NCBI GenBank assembly: GCA_030428105.1
Contig: JAUIBE010000010.1
Coordinates: forward strand, 45,085-109,084
Direction of reading: 5' to 3'
DNA: 64,000 nt
Source: Gammaproteobacteria bacterium
Lineage (GTDB): Bacteria; Pseudomonadota; Gammaproteobacteria; Xanthomonadales; SZUA-36
In this document: positions 43,593 through 50,915 of the stretch, one piece after another
How positions within the stretch are numbered: the stretch's first letter is position 1
Layout of the letters: the number at the start of each line of letters is the position of its first letter
Program-made: the position numbers and the translations under genes
The notes under the pieces: generated by a model
Told to the model about the DNA's origin: nothing
The model's database searches: none
What the model saw: the letters and a program-made list of their open reading frames with translations, nothing else

Positions 43593-46500
43593 ATGCGACT
43601 AGGGATGGTTCACCTAAGTGACATTCATCTTAAAGGGGATTCCAACAGTTTAGTTGACAGTTTTGACCGATTACTGCATTCGGCCTTCTCGCGTGCGCGT
43701 GACTGCGAGAAGCTGCTGGTATTGGTTACTGGCGACCTTGCTTTCTCCGGCCAACGTAAGGAGTACGCAGTGGCTGCGGAGCTCTTGGAAAAGATACGAA
43801 CTAAAGGCCAAGTTGAAGGGGTGAGAGTTGAAATGGTCATCTGCCCGGGAAACCATGATTGCGACTTCACCGGAGATTCAGATATCAGGGACATGCTAAT
43901 CGATGGGGTTGAGGCCGATCCAAACAAGCTTGCGAGCAAACCCATTCAGGATCAGTTATTGCAAGTACAGGCAAACTTTTTTGAGTTTATGAGTGAGCAA
44001 GGGCTGGCTGAAAGCTCGGAGCCAAAAATATGCTTTTCAAGATCTATAGCAGTTGGTGAACATTCGGTACAGGTTAACGTTCTTAATTCTGCATTCATGT
44101 CCAATCTAAATGAGCGCCAGGGCGGCCTCTTCTTTCCAGTTGACGCAATAGAAGAGCTAGATCTAAATGAACAATCATTGCAGGTATTCCTGCTGCACCA
44201 CCCATTCAACTGGTTTGAGTCTGACAATTCTTTGGCGGTTCGAAAAGCGTTGGCAGAAAGAGCCGACATTATCTTGACAGGGCATGAGCACACTTATCAT
44301 GTGAGTACGATTCGTTCTCACACTTTGCAAACTTCTTATGAGTATTTTGAAGGATCAGTCCTGCAAGATAACTCCGATCAAACCAGGAGTGAGTATCAGT
44401 TCATAAAAATTGACCTTGAAGCAAGGCAGCTTTGTCATGAGATTCTAACGTTTGAGGATGGAACGTACTCATCTCAGCTAGAAGAGGAAGCTTGGCGAGA
44501 ATATTCGACCAACAGGACTTCGCAAGATGCGGACTTACAGCCGCAGTTTAAGCGTTGGCTGAATGATGTGGGGGCCAACTTCAGTCATCCACGAAAAACG
44601 TCCAACCTAGATTTCTACGACCTTTTTGTTGCTCCAGACCTAAGAGAAATTCAAGAGGGGGAGAAGCGGACTGTACAGTTGGAGCGCCCTATTGGTGACG
44701 AGAAGTTCCAAGAAATACTTAGGGACGGTACCGGGGTCGTCATTTCCGCATCTGAGCAGGCTGGCAAGACCCATCTAGCCAAACATCTGATACAGCAGCT
44801 GCTATCGATTGGTTATCTTCCGGTGTACCTCGATTGCACCGAAGTTTCTCGAGTTCGAAATGAAAATGAGGCTGAAAGGTTGTTGCTAAAGGCGATTAGA
44901 AGCCAGTTTTCTGGGAACGGGCGTGAAAGATTTCTTGCCACAGAGGTTAGCAGGAGAATTGTGTTTCTCGACGACTTTCACAGGTTGGAAATTTCGGGGT
45001 CCGATAAGGTTGAGTTGTTAAAATTTGCTAGCGAGAATTTTCATTCTTTTGTGGTCCTGGTTGACGAAATATTGCAGCTTGAGGGTCTAGTTTCAGGGGG
45101 GCAGAGCGTGGAGGCGCTAGTCAACCTGTCTTGGTTTAGGCTCTTGGAGTTGGGTCACTTCAAGAGAGAGCAACTGATTGAAAACTGGTTGCTGCTCGGG
45201 CGAGATACGAGTATCCCCGATGGTGAGTTTGACCGAGAATTGCACCTCAAGAAGACCCTCTTAGATCAAATGATTGGAAGCAAACTGCTACCGCCTACAC
45301 CCATAAACCTTCTCATCATCCTTCAGCAGATTGAAATCTTCAGTGACAACCCTACAGCTGCCAGTGGGTCTTCAAGCGGATATTTGTATGAACTGTTAAT
45401 TACCTTTTCTCTTCGACGCAATCTTCGCCAACTATCAATCAACGGCGCGCACACCTATCTCACGGAACTAGCTGAAGCCGTTTGGAGCAGCGGCACTTCG
45501 AAATTTGGTCGTTTATCTACTAACGATTTTGACGATTTCCACAAACGCTATGAAGAACTGCATGATTTGTCGGTTCGAAAGGAGCGACTTTTGGATAGTC
45601 TGTGCAAGTGTGAGCTTCTCACACGAACTGAGGACGGTTATGTTGGCTTTAAGTACAAGTATTCATATTACTTTTTTGCTGCCCGGGCAGTTGCTGAAAG
45701 TCAAAGTCTTGAGTCTAATCTTGAGAGGCTACTAGAAACCATTCACTCTGAAGCAAGTACGAACATACTGATCTTTCTTACCTATCACTCAAGTGATTCA
45801 AAAGTAATTGATGCGCTTATTCGGGCTGCGGATTCCCTGTTTTCAGATTGTTCAAGGTGTGATCTTTCAGCCCACCACAAGGTTGCACAGGATTTGGTTA
45901 TGGGTTCTACCAAATTTTCTCTGCCAGCAACAAGTGCCAGAACAAATCGCAAAGAAGTAGCACGTGCAGTCGATGAAAGAGATCAATCTCAAATCAGTGA
46001 GGAGGAACAAGAACCTGCGGCGGACCAGGAGGTCCAGAACCTCAATGCCGCGTTCAAAACCGTTCAAATCCTAGGTCAGGTTTTGAGGAATGTTGCGGAG
46101 TCAGCCACTAGATCAGAAAAGGACAGGATTCTGGAGTCGTGTGTTTCACTGGGACTGAGAACGCTGGAATTCATAATTCAGGCGTTGGAGAGGTCCTCTG
46201 ATGAATTTGTTGATCTTGTTGCTAAGAGTATATTGCGTGATGAAGACATCGCAATGTCGGAGAAGCGGGAACGAGCGAAGGTAATGGTGTCTAGGATGCT
46301 CGAGTCCGTTTGCACTGGCACCATCAAGAAAATTTCTAACTCCATTGGCACCCAAAAGCTTGAGAGAACCTACAAGCGCGCGTTCCAAAGCGATACGTCC
46401 ACCTGCACTGACAAGTTGATCGACCTTGCGGTAAAACTAGACCATTTTAGGGATTTCCCATCTCCGGAGTTGGAATCGCTGTCTCGAGCAGTGAGTGATG

Positions 46501-46670
46501 ATGATCTCTTGACTGCAACTGTGCTTAGAAGACTTGTTAGAACCCACTTTTACTTGCGGGAGGAGAGGCAAGCTATTCGCGACAGGTATTGCAAAGTGCT
46601 GGGCATCAGCGTGCCGGAGCCAGTTAAGAACCCTTATCTGATTGCGAAGAAAGGCAAGTCGCAAAAGTAG
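43593..46670 (+). CDS. Calcineurin-like metallophosphoesterase fused to a STAND/NACHT-type NTPase
   Basis: 1,025 residues from ATG 43593 (AAGGGGGA upstream). Residues 1-290: complete metallophosphoesterase set, D10-I-H12, G47-D48, G86-N-H88-D89, His202/203 and G230-H-E-H233. Residues about 375-500: P-loop with A-S-E-Q-A-G391-K392-T393 (first glycine replaced), and Walker B IVFLDDF (Asp460, Asp461). Around 682-700 the segment FKYKYSYYFFAARAVAE resembles the winged-helix end seen in bacterial NACHT proteins. The last 300 residues are helical without obvious repeats and may sense a ligand. The architecture (effector enzyme, NTPase switch, sensor) is that of prokaryotic STAND immune proteins. The gene is visibly richer in A+T and rare codons (AGA, CTA, TTA) than its neighbours, a sign of transfer. 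No partner gene is adjacent. Confidence 0.8.
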   Translation: MRLGMVHLSDIHLKGDSNSLVDSFDRLLHSAFSRARDCEKLLVLVTGDLAFSGQRKEYAVAAELLEKIRTKGQVEGVRVEMVICPGNHDCDFTGDSDIRDMLIDGVEADPNKLASKPIQDQLLQVQANFFEFMSEQGLAESSEPKICFSRSIAVGEHSVQVNVLNSAFMSNLNERQGGLFFPVDAIEELDLNEQSLQVFLLHHPFNWFESDNSLAVRKALAERADIILTGHEHTYHVSTIRSHTLQTSYEYFEGSVLQDNSDQTRSEYQFIKIDLEARQLCHEILTFEDGTYSSQLEEEAWREYSTNRTSQDADLQPQFKRWLNDVGANFSHPRKTSNLDFYDLFVAPDLREIQEGEKRTVQLERPIGDEKFQEILRDGTGVVISASEQAGKTHLAKHLIQQLLSIGYLPVYLDCTEVSRVRNENEAERLLLKAIRSQFSGNGRERFLATEVSRRIVFLDDFHRLEISGSDKVELLKFASENFHSFVVLVDEILQLEGLVSGGQSVEALVNLSWFRLLELGHFKREQLIENWLLLGRDTSIPDGEFDRELHLKKTLLDQMIGSKLLPPTPINLLIILQQIEIFSDNPTAASGSSSGYLYELLITFSLRRNLRQLSINGAHTYLTELAEAVWSSGTSKFGRLSTNDFDDFHKRYEELHDLSVRKERLLDSLCKCELLTRTEDGYVGFKYKYSYYFFAARAVAESQSLESNLERLLETIHSEASTNILIFLTYHSSDSKVIDALIRAADSLFSDCSRCDLSAHHKVAQDLVMGSTKFSLPATSARTNRKEVARAVDERDQSQISEEEQEPAADQEVQNLNAAFKTVQILGQVLRNVAESATRSEKDRILESCVSLGLRTLEFIIQALERSSDEFVDLVAKSILRDEDIAMSEKRERAKVMVSRMLESVCTGTIKKISNSIGTQKLERTYKRAFQSDTSTCTDKLIDLAVKLDHFRDFPSPELESLSRAVSDDDLLTATVLRRLVRTHFYLREERQAIRDRYCKVLGISVPEPVKNPYLIAKKGKSQK

Positions 46671-46766
46671 TTGTGAGGAGACTGCAGCGGATCCCGAATG
46701 GCTTACGAAGGAGTTTGCTGAGCACGGACGAACTGGGTCGGCAGTTGCACCCCTATCGCTGGTTCA

Positions 46767-46859
46767 TTCGGACCACTGTTCGCGCGTCTAAAACCAACAG
46801 TTGTGGTCCAACTTAAAACAGATTTTGGACCCAAGTAACTTCTCCGGCGCCGGTCCGAA
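46767..46859. repeat. Nested inverted repeats after the STAND-like gene
   Basis: Outer arms TTCGGACC (46767-46774) and GGTCCGAA (46852-46859); inner arms GGTCCAA (46805-46811) and TTGGACC (46825-46831). The CGGACC/GGTCCG core is like the terminal repeats of the MITE-like family, so it may be a worn short relative, or a folding element that ends transcription of the STAND-like gene. No T-tract. Confidence 0.5.
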
Positions 46860-46886
46860 CTGCTTGTCAATACCGCGCGACCAACA

Positions 46887-47723
46887 TCACCCCCTCACAA
46901 CCCCCCGATAAACCTCATAATCCTGCCGCTCAAAGCGGTAGTGCCGCAGCGTGAACAGCACCAGGATCTGCAAGTAGACGCTCAGCGCCAGGGGTTGCCA
47001 GGCTTCCAGCCCTGCGGCTTTTAGCGAAACGGTCAGGATGGCGTAGAGCGACAGCGCGATGCTGGTTAGCAGCAGGATACGGATGGTGTTTCCGGCGCGC
47101 ACCAGGCGGTCGGCCTCCGATTCGTGCGGGTCGATGCGTTTGCCGTGCAGCATGCGCCAGCCGATGAACAGCCCAACCGCGTTGGTGATGGCCAGGATGA
47201 CGATGTTCGCGTAGCCGCCAAACCACTCGTAATTGAACTGGGTCATCCACACCATGAACAGGCACATGATGGCGAACATGCCGATGGCGGCGTAGACCAG
47301 TGCGGGCGCCACTGCATCGAACAGGCGCCTGCGCTTGAGGCCGGCGCTGCGGGTGGAGTCCTTGTTCAGCAGGCGCATGAGGCGGTACTCGCGCAGGGCG
47401 GAGCAATCGAGCACCAGCCAGGGCACGAATTGCAGCAGGTAGAAGCCGGTCACGATTTGCTGCTTCCACTCCGTTTGGGGCGCCACGAACATCATCCAGC
47501 CCAGCAGGGCCAGGCCGATGCCGGCGAACACCGTGTTCAGGCGCAGGAATTTCTGCCACGAGGCCTGGTAGTGCGCCTCGGCTTGCGGGTAAAGGCGCGG
47601 GAACTCGGCTGGCGGGTACTTTTGCATCATGTTTTCCATCTGCGCCACCTGGCGGCGTGGCAGCACCACGGAAAGCAGCAGCACCTGGGCCAGGAAAACT
47701 AGGTAGAAGAAGTTGGGGCTCAT
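46887..47723 (-). CDS. Membrane protein of unknown function
   Basis: 278 residues with about six or seven hydrophobic helices: near residues 3-20, 62-82, 92-110, 140-165, 170-195, 222-242 and 245-262. A charged cytoplasmic stretch (residues 195-215, HGKRIDPHESEADRL) separates two helix groups. I recognise no family. It follows a YtrA-type GntR gene on the same strand by 14 bases and is very likely controlled by it; in YtrA-type operons the partners are often ABC transporters or envelope proteins. Confidence 0.75.
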   Translation of the reverse strand: MSPNFFYLVFLAQVLLLSVVLPRRQVAQMENMMQKYPPAEFPRLYPQAEAHYQASWQKFLRLNTVFAGIGLALLGWMMFVAPQTEWKQQIVTGFYLLQFVPWLVLDCSALREYRLMRLLNKDSTRSAGLKRRRLFDAVAPALVYAAIGMFAIMCLFMVWMTQFNYEWFGGYANIVILAITNAVGLFIGWRMLHGKRIDPHESEADRLVRAGNTIRILLLTSIALSLYAILTVSLKAAGLEAWQPLALSVYLQILVLFTLRHYRFERQDYEVYRGVVRG

Positions 47724-47737
47724 GGGGTGGCTCCTGT

Positions 47738-48115
47738 TTAGCGTGTCTGGTTCATTAATTCGTTAAAGGCAATGCGAATTTCGGAGTCGGTGGCTCCGGC
47801 GTTGCGCATGGCATCGAGTGTCTTTTTAAGGGCGCCGCGAATCTCCGTTGCCACATCGGTGTTGCAATGGCTGCGCGCCTCGGGGTGCACGAAGGTGCCC
47901 CGGTAACCGCGGGTCTGGATGACCTGGTCGCGTTCCAACAGGCTGTAGGCCTTGGCCACGGTTTTGCTGTTCAGCTCCAGGTCATTGGCCAGTTGGCGGA
48001 TGGAGGGCAGGGCGTCGCCGGGCTGGATAGCCTTTTGCTTCACTGCTTCCTTCACCTGGCGAACCAACTGAGCATACATCGGTTCGGGGTTTTCCATGTC
48101 GATTTGAATCTGCAT
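47738..48115 (-). CDS. GntR family regulator, YtrA subfamily
   Basis: 125 residues from the ATG at 48115; a longer open frame up to 48199 would start in the operator and is rejected. The N-terminal winged helix is complete (MYAQLVRQVKEAVKQKAIQ, PGDALPSIRQLANDLELN and SKTVAKAYSLLERDQVIQ), with only a short C-terminal helical tail of about 40 residues, as in YtrA-type members. It probably represses its own operon through the palindrome at 48142-48173, just 27 bases upstream of its start. Confidence 0.9.
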   Translation of the reverse strand: MQIQIDMENPEPMYAQLVRQVKEAVKQKAIQPGDALPSIRQLANDLELNSKTVAKAYSLLERDQVIQTRGYRGTFVHPEARSHCNTDVATEIRGALKKTLDAMRNAGATDSEIRIAFNELMNQTR

Positions 48116-48141
48116 GTTTGCTTGGTCTTGGCTAGTTGATC

Positions 48142-48173
48142 CATATGTACCATGTGTACGTCTGGTACATATG
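48142..48173. promoter_or_regulatory. Inverted repeat, probable GntR (YtrA-type) operator
   Basis: CATATGTACCA (48142-48152) and TGGTACATATG (48163-48173): perfect 11-bp arms with a 10-bp spacer that itself contains GTAC. It lies directly upstream of the GntR start, where the promoter must be. GTAC-centred dyads are typical for YtrA-like repressors. Confidence 0.8.
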
Positions 48174-48210
48174 CTACAAGGTCCGGATGCGGGATGCAAA
48201 CAGAAATTAT

Positions 48211-48252
48211 TCTCCGCATGGCGTGCGGAGATTAGGGGGTGTATTCTCCGCA
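48211..48252. repeat. Short dyad and repeat upstream of the LysM gene
   Basis: TCTCCGCA (48211-48218) and TGCGGAGA (48224-48231) form an 8-bp dyad; ATTCTCCGCA recurs 30 bases later (near 48243-48252). The location between divergent genes suggests a regulator site, but the binding protein is unknown. Confidence 0.45.
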
Positions 48253-48398
48253 GGGTTGGGCATTCAGACCTGGGCGGGACTGGATTTTCTCTAGGAAACT
48301 ACTCCAAGCGCCCGAAAAATATACTTTTATTCTTTTTCCGCGCGATGTAAGCTTAGCCATTGGCTCTGGAAACTAAAACGCTAACGAGGCTAAAGGGG

Positions 48399-49304
48399 AT
48401 GTACCGCCCGACCAGAACCCTGCTCATTGTCGCCCTTGTTTGCCTGGGGTACAGCCACGCTGTGCTGGCGCAAAGCCTTTCGGGTTCCCGGCAAAGTGTG
48501 GAGCGTCAGTACCAGGCGGCCCTCAGCTACGGGTATAGCTTCCTGAAAACGCCCCAATCGGTAAACCAGTTCGTCGACTCCGGCTACCTGGTGCGCGTCC
48601 AGCCCTCTTACACGCTGGAACTGCACGATGTTTCTTTCCCCATGGCCAGGCCGCAAGTGAGCCTGTTTCTCGATCGCCTGAGCCAGCAGTATTACAACGC
48701 CTGCCGTGAAAAGCTCACCGTCACCAGCCTCACGCGGCCGCTTAGCAAACAGCCGGCGAATGCGGTTAGCCGTTCTGTGCACCCGACGGGCATGGCGGTG
48801 GATCTGCGCATTCCCAGGAAATGGAAATGCCGCAAGTGGCTGGAAAGCACGCTGCTAAGCCTGGAGAAAACCGGTGTGCTGGATGTCACGCGTGAACGCT
48901 GGCCGCCGCACTACCACGTGGCGCTGTTCACCCAGACTTACGAGCTGTATGTCGCCAGCCTGGGTGGGGGTGCGGGCAATTACACGGTGCGCCCTGGTGA
49001 CACGCTTACGAGCATTGCCAAGCAAACCGGCCTCTCAGTTGCGCAACTGAAAGCGGCCAATGGTCTGAGCGGTGATCTCATTCGCGTTGGCCAGGAACTG
49101 CAGGTTCCCGGCGGCACTGGTGATGACCTTGCGATGGCCGCCAACCAGACATTCACCCACCAGGTGCGGCGCGGCGAATCCCTGTGGGAGATTGCACGGC
49201 GTTATGACACCAGCGTGCAGCACCTGCGTGAAACCAATGGCCTGGCCAATGATCAGCTCATGATCGGGCAGGAGTTGCAGGTGAGCGCTTCCACCGCCAA
49301 CTAG
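48399..49304 (+). CDS. Exported peptidase-like (DUF5715/M15-type) protein with two LysM domains
   Basis: 301 residues from ATG 48399; the frame also contains a TTG at 48360. Signal peptide ending VLAQ. Residues about 60-200 contain SVHPTGMAVDLRIP and PPHYHVALF, the H-x(6)-D ... H arrangement of LAS/M15-type zinc peptidases, which fits DUF5715-like proteins. Two LysM repeats follow (NYTVRPGDTLTSIAKQ and HQVRRGESLWEIARRY), so it binds peptidoglycan. A role as cell-wall hydrolase or endopeptidase is likely. The catalytic base is not fixed by eye. Convergent with the SDR gene (3-base gap). Confidence 0.8.
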   Translation: MYRPTRTLLIVALVCLGYSHAVLAQSLSGSRQSVERQYQAALSYGYSFLKTPQSVNQFVDSGYLVRVQPSYTLELHDVSFPMARPQVSLFLDRLSQQYYNACREKLTVTSLTRPLSKQPANAVSRSVHPTGMAVDLRIPRKWKCRKWLESTLLSLEKTGVLDVTRERWPPHYHVALFTQTYELYVASLGGGAGNYTVRPGDTLTSIAKQTGLSVAQLKAANGLSGDLIRVGQELQVPGGTGDDLAMAANQTFTHQVRRGESLWEIARRYDTSVQHLRETNGLANDQLMIGQELQVSASTAN

Positions 49305-49307
49305 CTG

Positions 49308-50261
49308 TCACTGCGCTTCGCGCAGAAGCTCATCCAGTATTGCCACCAACTCATCCCTGCTCAGGCTGTGTTCGGGGTTGTCGTTGATCTCCACCGCAAC
49401 TTCCAGCGACCGCCTGATGCCCCGCACCGCAGCTTCGCGTGAGCCCACGGTCATGTAGCGGGGTTTGGGGTTGTCGGACTCCAGCGTGTCGATCACCGCG
49501 TTGGCAATTTGCTCGGGCACGTTGTTGTCCATTTCAATCGCGCCCTCGTTCTGCAGCATCCAGTTTTGCGACCATTCGTCCTTGTACAACGATTCGTCCA
49601 TGTTGAAGCCCCGGTCCTGCATGCGCTTGAACGAGGTTTCGCCGATCTTCGAGTTGAAGCCACCCGGCTCGATAATGCTGACTTTCACATCAAACTTGGC
49701 CATCTCGGCAGCGAGCGCGTCGGAATAGGCTTCCATGGCGTGCTTGCTCATGCTGTAGGGCCCGTAGAACACGCCGGTAAGCAGGCCGGCCATGGAGCCC
49801 GTGGTGGTGATGCGGCCCTTCGACTCGATGATCAGGGGGGCAAACGCCTTGGTCACGCGGTAGGGGCCGTAGACGTTCACATCGAACAGGAAATCCAGCT
49901 CTGATTCGGGAATCTCGATCAGCGGCCCCTGCATGCCAAGCCCGGCGTTGTTCACCAGGCCGTAGAGCCCGCGGCCTTCCTTGCGCACGGTTTCAACCGC
50001 GGCGTCGATTTCCGATTGAATGGTGACATCCAGGCGGATGGCTTGAATGTTCTCAATGGCGTTGAGTTCATCCATGTCGGCCTGCTTACGGGCGCCGGCA
50101 TAAACAAAGTAGCCGCGTTCGGCCAGCGTTTCCGCAATCACACGCCCGCTGCCAGAGCTGGCGCCGGTGACCAGCACCGCTTTTTGGGTAGTTTCTTCGG
50201 CCAGCGCAACCTGGCTGGCAAACAGTGACGCGAAAACGAGAATCAAACGATGCAATTTCAT
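49308..50261 (-). CDS. SDR oxidoreductase with an N-terminal signal peptide
   Basis: 317 residues. Residues 1-21 (MKLHRLILVFASLFASQVAL, then AEE) look like a cleavable signal peptide ahead of a full classical SDR. Cofactor loop TGASSGSGR (last Gly of G-x-G replaced by Ser: usual is SSGIG), NNAG at beta-4, catalytic Ser in TTGSMAG and Tyr/Lys in YSMSK. SDRs are normally cytoplasmic because they need NAD(P)H, so an exported one is unusual. The start codon ATG has AAGGAA about eight bases upstream, which supports translation of the signal part. Confidence 0.85.
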   Translation of the reverse strand: MKLHRLILVFASLFASQVALAEETTQKAVLVTGASSGSGRVIAETLAERGYFVYAGARKQADMDELNAIENIQAIRLDVTIQSEIDAAVETVRKEGRGLYGLVNNAGLGMQGPLIEIPESELDFLFDVNVYGPYRVTKAFAPLIIESKGRITTTGSMAGLLTGVFYGPYSMSKHAMEAYSDALAAEMAKFDVKVSIIEPGGFNSKIGETSFKRMQDRGFNMDESLYKDEWSQNWMLQNEGAIEMDNNVPEQIANAVIDTLESDNPKPRYMTVGSREAAVRGIRRSLEVAVEINDNPEHSLSRDELVAILDELLREAQ

Positions 50262-50353
50262 GATTTTTCCTTGTTAGCTGAAAGTGGATGCTAATCGTTT
50301 TTGCCGCTGGCTTTCATGCGCTGAAGTGCGCAAGTTTGGCGGAGGTCTGGTGC

Positions 50354-50459
50354 CTTAGAATGCGTTTTTTGGCAACGAAATTGGTACTCTAGTGCAATAA
50401 ATGGGCAGGTTGAAGAGCATAGTCCCTTGAAAAACAACAACTTGATTTGGTCCGACCCC
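50354..50459. mobile_element. MITE-like element, right-half remnant
   Basis: Right end GGTCCGACCCC at 50449-50459 preceded by one worn inner hairpin that starts CTTAGAATGCG (50354) and ends near TACTCTAG. The left terminal repeat is missing. The remnant overlaps the first eleven codons of the downstream lipoprotein frame. Confidence 0.65.
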
Positions 50460-50861
50460 GGCCGCTCCCCCGGCCGCCCCCGGCTGTTTTGGCGTTACTT
50501 GTTGGCGCTGCTGGTTTTTAACCTGTCGGCATGCTCGACGATGCAGACTGTGAGCATCGAGAGCGCCATGCAACATTCGCCGCCGCGCGGCATTGAATAT
50601 GGCAGCCTGGTGAAGGTTCGTACGCTGGAAAAGCGCAGCGCGGAGTTTCGCGTCACCGATATCACCGATGAGGGCCTGGGCGGCAAGCCGGGGTTCTACC
50701 GCTATGAAGAGCTCGAAAGCCTGAAGGTTGAGCAGCCCCGCAAAACCTACAACTGGGGCATGATTATTGGCGGAATCCTGGCCGCAGCCGCGGTGGTATT
50801 CTTGTTCGACAACGCCGACAGTGTACGGGTTTGTAGCGGTACGCCTTGCCCGGAACCTTAG
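50427..50861 (+). CDS. Small lipoprotein of unknown function
   Basis: 144 residues if translation starts at TTG 50427; no ATG lies before the lipobox. A hydrophobic stretch ends in NLSAC (Cys about residue 36), a lipoprotein signal. The mature part has one beta-rich segment (YGSLVKVRTLEKRSAEFRVT) and a second membrane helix near residues 110-132 (MIIGGILAAAAVVFLF). The first eleven or so codons come from the mobile-element remnant, so the original start may be lost or shifted (CTG 50484 or TTG 50499 are options). It may be a decaying or re-started gene. Confidence 0.6.
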   Translation: MKNNNLIWSDPGRSPGRPRLFWRYLLALLVFNLSACSTMQTVSIESAMQHSPPRGIEYGSLVKVRTLEKRSAEFRVTDITDEGLGGKPGFYRYEELESLKVEQPRKTYNWGMIIGGILAAAAVVFLFDNADSVRVCSGTPCPEP

Positions 50862-50915
50862 TAAGAATCCACCGGGTCGCAACGTTTGCCAACTTGCAGC
50901 GCCATAAGCGAACGA

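Noticed and set aside
48211..48231. Dyad TCTCCGCA/TGCGGAGA as terminator of an upstream gene
   Set aside because: Neither flanking gene ends toward it; both are divergent, and there is no T-tract.
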